Positions 7,877 to 14,028 of a stretch of DNA of 14,028 bases are shown piece by piece (the stretch's first letter is position 1; each line of letters begins with the position of its first letter). The stretch is from Proteobacteria bacterium ST_bin11 (GTDB lineage: Bacteria > Pseudomonadota > Gammaproteobacteria > Methylococcales > Methylomonadaceae). The notes beneath the pieces were generated by a model. The model did not search any database. It was not told the DNA's origin and saw only the letters and a list, made by a program, of their open reading frames with translations. The stretch spans positions 6,150 through 20,177 of the forward strand of contig MSXO01000004.1 in assembly GCA_002083615.1 (NCBI GenBank), given 5' to 3'. Position numbers and translations under genes: made by a program.

Positions 7877-9109
7877 ATGCTGAAAACAGAGCTATTAGAA
7901 ATTATTGCCAATGGCGAAAACTCTGGGGTGGAGTTTAAACGGGATGATATTCGCCCTGAGCAATTGGCTAAAGAAGTGGTGGCAATGGCAAACTTCCAAG
8001 GGGGTAGAGTCATATTGGGTGTCGAAGATGATGGCGTAGTGAGTGGCATTCAGGCCAGCCCACAACGCCCAAATCTTGAAGAGTGGGTAATGAATGTCAT
8101 GCAAGACAAAATTCATCCGCTGATTCTGCCTTTTTATGAAGAAATCAAATTGGATGACGAAAAGACTGTTGCGGTCATTAGTTTTCCACAAGGCATTTCG
8201 AAACCTTACGTGGTGCGTGATAGAGGTAAAGAGGAAATTTATATTCGTGTGGGTTCGACTTCCAGGCTAGCAACCAGAGAGCAGCAAATGCGTTTGTTTG
8301 AACTTGGTGGCATGTTGCATACGGAAGTGTTGCCGATACCCCGTACCGACATGAGTTGCTTGGATGATGCGCGATTAACCAATTACTTGAAGGACATTTT
8401 AAGAGACCCGGACATTCCAAACTCACCCGAAGCCTGGCAGGCTCGGTTATTGGGGCTCAGCTTTCTTACCGAGGCAGCAGGCAATATATGTTGCACCATT
8501 GCCGGTTTGGTATTGTTTGGCAAGAATCCACGCAGATATTTGAAACAAGCCGGGCTCCGTGTCCTGGCATTCAAGACCCAAGACAAAGAATATCAAGCAG
8601 AACTGGATGAGATTTTAGATGGGCCGTTGGTTGGCCGTTGGGATATTGATGACTCAGGTAAGCGATTAGTTGATGGCGGAATTATCGAGCGCTTTATGGA
8701 TGCGATTGGGCCATTTATCTCACAGGAAGCAGGCGAGATTGATGAAGGGTTAAGGCGAGAAACCCAGTGGTTCTATCCACTAGAGGCCGTGAGAGAGGCC
8801 TTAATCAATGCCTTGGCTCACAGGGACTGGACTCGCTTCGTTGAGATAGAAGTTGGTTCGTATGCCGATCGCTTTGAAGTGATTAGCCCCGGTGCTCTGC
8901 CGAATTCGATGACCATTGAAAAAATGAAAGCCGGGCAGCGTTCGCCACGAAACACTCTGATTATGGAAGTATTGAGAGATTACAGTTATGTTGATTTTCG
9001 TGGCATGGGCGTGAGAACTAAAATTGTGCCATTGACTCGGGCTCTGACCGGTAAGGAGCCTGAATTTGTGGTAACGGATGATTATCTGAAAACCACGTTG
9101 TATCGTTAG
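7877..9109 (+). CDS. AlbA_2 (Schlafen-type) domain and GHKL-ATPase-like protein
   Basis: A 410-residue protein with two recognisable parts. The N-terminal AlbA_2 domain (about 10-130) carries GVEFKRDD near residue 18, then AxANFQGGRVILGVEDDG, the nucleic-acid-binding or Schlafen-like core. The C-terminal part holds a GHKL-type N-box (EALINALAHRDW from Glu307, Asn311), an FEVISPG-LP strand and an RGMG-R segment, as in the HATPase_c_4 family often called RecG-like or transcriptional-regulator-like. AGGGG lies six bases before the ATG. The gene starts 27 bases after the PHP-ATPase gene and ends 17 bases before hsdR, so it belongs to the operon. Related proteins are common next to type I RM genes, but their task is poorly known. 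A nucleic-acid-binding regulator or accessory defence protein is plausible. Confidence 0.88.
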   Translation: MLKTELLEIIANGENSGVEFKRDDIRPEQLAKEVVAMANFQGGRVILGVEDDGVVSGIQASPQRPNLEEWVMNVMQDKIHPLILPFYEEIKLDDEKTVAVISFPQGISKPYVVRDRGKEEIYIRVGSTSRLATREQQMRLFELGGMLHTEVLPIPRTDMSCLDDARLTNYLKDILRDPDIPNSPEAWQARLLGLSFLTEAAGNICCTIAGLVLFGKNPRRYLKQAGLRVLAFKTQDKEYQAELDEILDGPLVGRWDIDDSGKRLVDGGIIERFMDAIGPFISQEAGEIDEGLRRETQWFYPLEAVREALINALAHRDWTRFVEIEVGSYADRFEVISPGALPNSMTIEKMKAGQRSPRNTLIMEVLRDYSYVDFRGMGVRTKIVPLTRALTGKEPEFVVTDDYLKTTLYR

Positions 9110-9126
9110 CTGAACAGGAGTTTGCT

Positions 9127-12100
9127 GTGAGTCAGGTAGGCCAGCGAGAACGCGCTACACAAAATCGGATTGTCGCCTTTTTTCAAAACCAGCTGGGTTA
9201 CCGTTATCTGGGCGATTGGCAAGACCGCGAAGGCAATAAAAATATCGAGATCGGCTTACTGACCGATTGGCTACAAAAACGCGGCGTTAGTGATGCACTG
9301 ATTACCCGCGCCATCCGCCAACTGGATACGGCGGCGGCACTGGGCGAAGGTAAAAAGCTGTATTACGCCAATAAGGATGTGTATCGCTTGTTACGCTACG
9401 GCGTGAAGGATAAAGAAGGCGCGGGCGAGCAGAATCAAACGGTGTGGTTGATTGATTGGAACAATCCTGAGGCCAATGATTTTGCCATTGCCGAAGAAGT
9501 GTCTATCAAGGGCGAAAACAAAAAGCGCCCCGATCTGGTGTTATACGTCAATGGCATTGCCTTAGGTCTTTTGGAACTGAAGCGGTCTTCGGTATCGGTG
9601 GCCGAAGGCATACGCCAGAATTTGGATAATCAGAAGAAAGATTTCATCCGTAATTTCTTTACTACCCAGCAACTGGTGATGGCCGGTAACGACACGCAGG
9701 GCATGCGATACGGCGCTATTGAAACTCCGGAAAAGTATTATCTGGAATGGAAAGAGGATATGGCTCATGGGTATGAGCACAAGCTGGATTTTCATTTAAG
9801 CCGCATCTGCAATAAACAACGTTTCTTGCAAATCATTCACGACTTTATGGTGTTTGATGCGGGCGTCAAGAAAACCTGCCGCCATAACCAATTTTTCGGC
9901 ATCGAAGCCGCCAAGCAGCATATTGCGCGGCGTGAAGGCGGCATTATCTGGCACACGCAAGGTTCGGGCAAAAGCTTGACTATGGTGTGGCTGGCCAAGT
10001 GGATACGCGAGCATGTTAAAGATAGCCGGGTGCTGATCGTCACCGACCGCACCGAGCTGGATGAGCAGATTGAAAAAGTCTTTACCGGTGTCGATGAAGC
10101 CATTTACCGCAGCAAAAGCGGTGCTGATCTGGTGGCTACGCTCAATCAGCCCAATCCCTGGCTGGTGTGTTCCTTGGTGCATAAATTCGGTCGGCAATCC
10201 GAAGGTGAAGATGAAGGTGCCACGGATGCCTTTATCGAAGAGTTGAAAAAATCCCTGCCCAAGGATTTCAAGGTTAAGGGTGATTTGTTCGTGTTTGTCG
10301 ATGAGTGTCACCGCACCCAATCCGGCAAATTGCACGAGGCCATGAAGAGCATTTTGCCCACTGCACTGTTTATCGGTTTTACCGGTACACCTCTGATGAA
10401 GAAGGACAAGAAAAAATCGGTGGAGGTGTTTGGGCCGTATATCCACACCTACAAATTTGATGAAGCCGTGGCCGATGGCGTGGTGCTGGATTTGCGCTAC
10501 GAGGCACGCGACATCGATCAGCACATTACTTCGCAAAAGAAAGTCGACGAATGGTTTGAAGCTAAAACCCGTGGCTTATCCAACATCGCCAAAACCCAGC
10601 TCAAGCAAAAATGGGGCACTTTGCAAAAGGTGTTATCTAGTAAGTCGCGCTTGCAGCAGATCGTCAATGACATTCTGTTGGACATGGATACTAAGCCCAG
10701 GCTGATGGATGGCTACGGCAATGCCATGTTGGTCTGTGCCAGTGTTTATCAGGCCTGCAAGGCCTATGAAATGTTCAGCCAATCGGATTTGGCAGGTAAA
10801 GTAGCCATCGTCACAAGCTTTCAGCCCACTGCGACCAGCATCAAAGGCGAGGAAACCGGCGAGGGTTTGACCGAAAAGCTGTTCAAATACGACATCTACC
10901 GCAAGATGCTGGCCGATTACTTTGAACAGCCGGAAGACGTGGCGGCTAACCGGGTGGAAGAGTTCGAGAAAATCGTTAAAAAGCGTTTTGTCGAAGAGCC
11001 GGGGCAAATGCGTTTGCTGATTGTGGTGGATAAATTGCTGACAGGTTTCGATGCGCCCTCTGCGACCTATTTATACATTGATAAACAAATGGCGGATCAC
11101 AGTTTGTTCCAGGCCATTTGCCGGGTGAATCGCTTGGACGGCGATGATAAGGAATATGGATACATCGTCGACTACAAAGATTTGTTCCGTTCGCTGGATA
11201 AGGCGATTACCGACTACACCCAAGGGGCTTTTGATGGCTACGACCAGGAGGATGTGGCCGGACTGCTGAAAGACCGTCTGGAACAGGCGCGACTGGATTT
11301 GGACGACGCCCTGGAAATGGTGCGCGCCTTGTGCGAACCGGTCAAAGCGCCGCGCGCGACCCAGGATTACATTCATTACTTTTGCGGTGAATCTGGGGTT
11401 AATCCGGACGCGCTTAGTGAGAAAGAAGCGTTGCGTCTAACCCTGTATCAAAACGTTGCCAAGCTGATACGGGCGTTTGCCAATATTGCCAATGAACTGC
11501 CGCAGGCTGGATTTGCTTCAGCCGAAGCTGAGCAGCTTCGTTCGGAAGTGGCGCATTTTGAAAAAGTGCGCGACGAGGTGAAGTTGGCTAGTGGTGATTT
11601 GCTGGATATGAAACGCTTTGAACCGGCTATGCGGCATCTGTTGGATATGTATATCCGTGCTGATACCAGTGAACAGTTGATGGATTTTGAAGAGCTTGGG
11701 CTAATCCAACTGATCGTTGAAAAAGGCATAGAAGCCACGGAATCTCTCCCGGAAAACATTCGCAAAAATCAGGATGCGATGGCGGAAACCATCGAAAATA
11801 ATGTCCGTCGCACCATTGTTGATGAAAACCCGGTCAACCCCAAATACTACGAACACATGTCGTTGTTGTTAGATGAGTTAATTAAGCAGCGTCGACAAAA
11901 GGCCATCGATTATCAGAAATACTTGGAACGTATTCGCGAACTATCCCGCAAAGTGATTCGTCCGGAACAAGCCAGTGCCAGCTATCCGTCATCGCTGGAT
12001 AGTCAAGCCAAGCGGGCCTTTTACGACAACTTTGGCCAGGATGAAGTGCTGGCTACCAAAATCGATAGCGCCATTCGCTTTACCAAGAAAGCCGATTGGG

Positions 12101-12219
12101 TGGGCGACCGCTTTAAAGAGCGCGAAATTGCCAATGCGATTCGGGAAGAAACCGCAGGCTATGACATCGATATTCCCAGCGTGATGGAATTGGCTAAAGC
12201 GCAGAAGGATTATCACTAA
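9127..12219 (+). CDS. hsdR: Type I restriction endonuclease subunit R
   Basis: A 1030-residue motor and nuclease subunit, normal length for HsdR. It joins HsdM2S to cut unmethylated DNA away from the recognition site while pulling DNA by ATP hydrolysis. The N-terminal nuclease has the PD-(D/E)xK pattern with Asp136 and Glu150-Leu-Lys152. The superfamily-2 helicase motor follows: Walker A GSGKS (279-283), DECH box (392-395), TGTP (419-422) and motif VI QAICRVNR (662-669). The C-terminal helical region (about 700-1030) should bind the methylase core. It starts with GTG at 9127, with AGGAG six bases upstream; the weaker start codon may keep nuclease levels below methylase. The stop overlaps the next gene as TAATG. 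All catalytic motifs look intact. Confidence 0.97.
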   Translation: MSQVGQRERATQNRIVAFFQNQLGYRYLGDWQDREGNKNIEIGLLTDWLQKRGVSDALITRAIRQLDTAAALGEGKKLYYANKDVYRLLRYGVKDKEGAGEQNQTVWLIDWNNPEANDFAIAEEVSIKGENKKRPDLVLYVNGIALGLLELKRSSVSVAEGIRQNLDNQKKDFIRNFFTTQQLVMAGNDTQGMRYGAIETPEKYYLEWKEDMAHGYEHKLDFHLSRICNKQRFLQIIHDFMVFDAGVKKTCRHNQFFGIEAAKQHIARREGGIIWHTQGSGKSLTMVWLAKWIREHVKDSRVLIVTDRTELDEQIEKVFTGVDEAIYRSKSGADLVATLNQPNPWLVCSLVHKFGRQSEGEDEGATDAFIEELKKSLPKDFKVKGDLFVFVDECHRTQSGKLHEAMKSILPTALFIGFTGTPLMKKDKKKSVEVFGPYIHTYKFDEAVADGVVLDLRYEARDIDQHITSQKKVDEWFEAKTRGLSNIAKTQLKQKWGTLQKVLSSKSRLQQIVNDILLDMDTKPRLMDGYGNAMLVCASVYQACKAYEMFSQSDLAGKVAIVTSFQPTATSIKGEETGEGLTEKLFKYDIYRKMLADYFEQPEDVAANRVEEFEKIVKKRFVEEPGQMRLLIVVDKLLTGFDAPSATYLYIDKQMADHSLFQAICRVNRLDGDDKEYGYIVDYKDLFRSLDKAITDYTQGAFDGYDQEDVAGLLKDRLEQARLDLDDALEMVRALCEPVKAPRATQDYIHYFCGESGVNPDALSEKEALRLTLYQNVAKLIRAFANIANELPQAGFASAEAEQLRSEVAHFEKVRDEVKLASGDLLDMKRFEPAMRHLLDMYIRADTSEQLMDFEELGLIQLIVEKGIEATESLPENIRKNQDAMAETIENNVRRTIVDENPVNPKYYEHMSLLLDELIKQRRQKAIDYQKYLERIRELSRKVIRPEQASASYPSSLDSQAKRAFYDNFGQDEVLATKIDSAIRFTKKADWVGDRFKEREIANAIREETAGYDIDIPSVMELAKAQKDYH

Positions 12220-12932
12220 TGCCACAGATGCTGATTGGCTCCTTATCCCTGCAACTGAATCGCAAGGCCATTAAAAACCTGCATATCAGCGTGCTGCCGC
12301 CCGATGGCCGCATTCGTGTGGCGGCGCCAGAACAGATGACTGACACCGCCATTCGTATGGCCGTGATCAGCCGCATACCTTGGATTAAAAAGCAGCAACG
12401 CGACTTTGCCACACAACCTCGGCAGTCAGATCGAGAGATGGTCAGTGGCGAATGTCATTACTTTTGGGGCAAACGCCACCGTTTGGACTTGATAGAACGG
12501 GTTGGTCGGCATGAAGTCAAAGTATCTGGCGGCAAAATCCATTTATTCGTCAATCCCGGTACGTCCATTGAAAATCGTGCCTTGGTCTCGAATGAGTTTT
12601 ATCGGACAGAGCTCAAAAAGCAGGTCGAAAAGCTAATCCCTGAATGGCAACAACGCATGGCGGTTGAGGTTGCTGGTTGGAGTGTCAAGAAGATGAAAAC
12701 CAAATGGGGTAGCTGCAATGTGGGCGCAAAACGCATCTGGTTGAACTTGGAACTCGCCAAAAAGCCACCCGAATGCTTGGAATACATTCTGGTCCATGAG
12801 TTGGTTCACTTATTAGAACGCAAACATAATGACCGTTTTCGCAGCCACATGGATAAGTTCATGCCTAATTGGCGGGAGAAGCGGGATCTTCTGAATAAAC
12901 TGCCCTTGGCGTTTGAGAGTTGGTTATATTGA
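12219..12932 (+). CDS. YgjP-like zinc metallopeptidase (DUF45/M48-related), RM-associated
   Basis: A 237-residue protein whose start shares one base with the hsdR stop (TAATG), with GAAGGA nine bases upstream, so it is translationally coupled to hsdR. The zinc site is HELVH at 193-197 plus a likely third ligand His203 (HEXXH-x5-H). The family-typical KWGSCN is at 162-167, followed by an IWLNLELAKKP strand. This combination marks the YgjP/DUF45 metallopeptidase family. No signal peptide or membrane segment is seen, so it should act in the cytoplasm. Genes of this family frequently follow hsdR in type I RM operons. It may trim or degrade an RM subunit, as proteolysis of HsdR is known to relieve restriction in E. 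coli through ClpXP, but that link is inference. Confidence 0.9.
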   Translation: MPQMLIGSLSLQLNRKAIKNLHISVLPPDGRIRVAAPEQMTDTAIRMAVISRIPWIKKQQRDFATQPRQSDREMVSGECHYFWGKRHRLDLIERVGRHEVKVSGGKIHLFVNPGTSIENRALVSNEFYRTELKKQVEKLIPEWQQRMAVEVAGWSVKKMKTKWGSCNVGAKRIWLNLELAKKPPECLEYILVHELVHLLERKHNDRFRSHMDKFMPNWREKRDLLNKLPLAFESWLY

Positions 12933-13216
12933 TCTAATCTTCGTGTTGACCGCTCGGCGCGAATTTTACTGTTGCGCTTAACACCAAGAAAACCAGAACT
13001 AATCTGCCAATCAAAACACAGCATACAAGGCACTGGCTTAAAGCCAGTGCCTTGTATGCTGATTAGGCTCGCTGAATGACAGAACAATGTCCTGAGCAGT
13101 GATGGAAAATGGCGTAACAGACATAAGGGCGATAGACTGAAATCTTGGGGTGTCTAGTCTACCGCCAGATTTTGTTCTGCATTTGTTCTTATTTTGAATT
13201 TGGAGCGCCGATCTGC
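12933..13216. other. Non-coding region between RM operon and SRAP gene
   Basis: No gene is supported in this stretch. It contains the 43-nt palindrome described separately, an outer inverted pair CTAATC/GATTAG (12999-13004 and 13061-13066), a TAGACT/AGTCTA pair (13133-13138 and 13156-13161) and a short direct repeat TTTGTTCT (13171-13178 and 13182-13189). No intrinsic terminator with a T-tract is visible after the metallopeptidase gene. A promoter for the SRAP gene is expected here, but I see no well-spaced -35/-10 pair. Confidence 0.5.
13019..13061. repeat. Perfect 43-nt palindrome (21-bp arms, one central base)
   Basis: The left arm 13019-13039 is the exact reverse complement of the right arm 13041-13061, with one central A at 13040. 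The inner part reads GGCACTGGCTT and its complement. Transcribed, it would form a very stable hairpin, but no T-tract follows, so it is not a classical intrinsic terminator. Its position in an intergenic gap and its perfect symmetry suggest a repetitive extragenic palindrome, a miniature mobile element, or a hairpin that protects mRNA ends of the RM operon. Confidence 0.9.
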
Positions 13217-13871
13217 ATGTGTGGCCGATATAGTTTGACAGCAAGCGCCGAACAGATTGTTGAGCACTTTCAACTGCTGCGCCCGTTGAAATTTCACCCA
13301 AGCTACAACATTGCTCCCGGTCAGAAGACTTTAAACATTGTTGAACTGGATGACGGTTCGCGTAAAGCCGTGAATCTATTTTGGGGATTGGTGCCATCCT
13401 GGGCCAAAGACAAAAAAATAGTTCGCACCTGATTAACGCCCGGATGGAAACCGTGCAAGAAAAGCCGTCATTTCGCTCAGCCTTCAAGCATCGCCGCAGC
13501 CTGAACCCGCAAACGGATTTTTCGAGTGGGAGCGCCTTAACGGCAAACAGGCTTTCCACATCCATCGCACCGATCAACAACTGTTTGCTTTTGCGGGGCT
13601 TTGGGAACAATGGCAGCACGAAACCGAAACGCTGTATTCCTGCACGATTATTACTACTTCAGCCAACCAGTTGATGCAACCGATACATGAGCGCATGCCG
13701 GTGATCATCACACCTGAGAATTATCATCAATGGCTGGATAAATCGGCTGATCCTGAACAAGCCTTCGCGTTGCTCGATGATGCTGCCTATACTGATATGA
13801 CGACCACGCCAGTCAGCGACTGGGTGAATAATCCACGACATGATGACGAACGATGTGTTCAGGTGTGCTAA
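13217..13871 (+). pseudogene. SRAP-family (YedK/HMCES-type) DNA-repair gene with two frameshifts
   Basis: The start MCGRY at 13217 gives the catalytic Cys2 after initiator removal, with GGAG 11 bases upstream. YNIAPGQ and GLVPSWAKD follow. The frame then closes at a TGA (13430-13432). Family homology continues in a second frame (HLINAR-ETV-EKPSFRSAFKHRR), then in a third from about 13509 (ANGFFEWERLNGKQAF, ITTSANQLMQPIHERMPVI, then VNNPRHDDE), ending with TAA at 13871. Each jump equals loss of one base, near 13424 (a G in an expected GGT codon) and near 13506-13508 (one C of a CCCC run). All family landmarks exist once frames are joined: Cys2, the Glu of GFFEW and the His of HERMP. SRAP proteins crosslink to abasic sites in single-stranded DNA and shield them. 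Either the gene decayed recently or the assembly has homopolymer-type errors. Confidence 0.88.
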
Positions 13872-13899
13872 CTGTATTAAGTAAGCAAATTGCTACGCT

Positions 13900-13917
13900 C
13901 TGATTGGCGCCAATCAG
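13900..13917. repeat. Perfect 18-bp palindrome after the SRAP gene
   Basis: CTGATTGGC is followed directly by its reverse complement GCCAATCAG, with GGCGCC at the centre. It lies 28 bases after the SRAP stop and, on the minus strand, just beyond the stop codon of a possible gene entering from the right. Lacking T-tracts on both sides it is not a standard terminator, and a zero-spacer palindrome is equally consistent with a dimeric protein-binding site. Confidence 0.7.
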
Positions 13918-13922
13918 GGTGA

Positions 13923-14028
13923 TCAGCTAAAAGTCCCTGAAGGTGTAACCTGCGCATGATTTTCGAAAGAAGCACGAATCAACTGATTTATCCAAAAACG
14001 CCAGATTGTTCGGCGACAATTACCCTGT
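13923..14028 (-). CDS. Possible 3' end of an unidentified minus-strand gene (partial)
   Basis: Reading the minus strand from the window edge gives 34 sense codons before a TGA whose complement is 13923-13925. The peptide contains RTIWRFWINQLIRASFENH and ends in TPSGTFS. The composition looks protein-like (amphipathic helix, then a short tail), but 34 codons are too few to be sure and I do not recognise a family. If real, the gene converges on the SRAP gene with the 18-bp palindrome between them. The start lies outside the window. Confidence 0.3.
   Translation of the reverse strand, partial: QGNCRRTIWRFWINQLIRASFENHAQVTPSGTFS

Noticed and set aside
9796..10536. Long minus-strand open frame (246 codons)
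   Set aside because: It lies wholly inside hsdR, whose helicase motifs are clear in the other strand; the translation shows no recognisable domain.
13145..13216. Upstream ATG for the SRAP gene
   Set aside because: SRAP proteins need Cys at position 2 with a free amino end; MCGRY at 13217 is the conserved start.
13038..13619. Minus-strand open frame of 193 codons over the SRAP gene
   Set aside because: It runs antisense to recognisable SRAP motifs and crosses the 43-nt palindrome; no family features are seen in it.
1..14028. tRNA or rRNA genes, insertion-sequence transposases and integrases
   Set aside because: Looked for and not seen; no cloverleaf-like segment or transposase motif could be supported.

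Overview
The window carries a complete type I restriction-modification (RM) operon with three accessory genes, on the + strand, between a phage-type replication gene on the left and a frameshifted DNA-repair gene on the right. Moderate G+C, Shine-Dalgarno starts, ATGA and TAATG couplings and the gene families suggest a gammaproteobacterium. The genus cannot be fixed from this sequence. The gene mix looks like a chromosomal defence or accessory region.

Layout. 1-174: short stem-loops. 175-1194: an inovirus Gp2-like (YagK/YfjJ-type) protein with a His-x-His motif, followed by a strong intrinsic terminator at 1215-1257. Part of that terminator is an inverted copy of a sequence at 50-67. 1258-1498: non-coding leader with small repeats, probably holding the operon promoter. 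1499-12932: six tightly packed co-directional genes: hsdM, hsdS, a PHP-domain/ABC-type ATPase, an AlbA_2/GHKL-ATPase protein, hsdR and a YgjP-like zinc metallopeptidase. Four of the five junctions are overlaps or gaps under 20 bp and the fifth gap is 27 bp, so one transcript is likely. 12933-13216: non-coding, with a 43-nt palindrome. 13217-13871: a SRAP (YedK/HMCES-type) gene broken by two single-base deletions. 13872-14028: an 18-nt palindrome and perhaps the 3' end of a minus-strand gene.

How the genes fit together. HsdM and HsdS should form the adenine methyltransferase that recognises a bipartite DNA site, and adding HsdR gives the ATP-dependent translocase/nuclease. All three subunits look intact, with catalytic motifs present. 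The ATPase and AlbA_2 genes sit between hsdS and hsdR, where they would be co-expressed with the RM enzyme. They may add a second layer of defence or regulate restriction; that is inference. The metallopeptidase is translationally coupled to hsdR. The most notable points are the composite operon, the altered first metal-binding motif of the PHP domain, the AT-rich target-recognition domains inside hsdS, the inverted sequences flanking the Gp2-like gene, the 43-nt palindrome and the doubly frameshifted SRAP gene.
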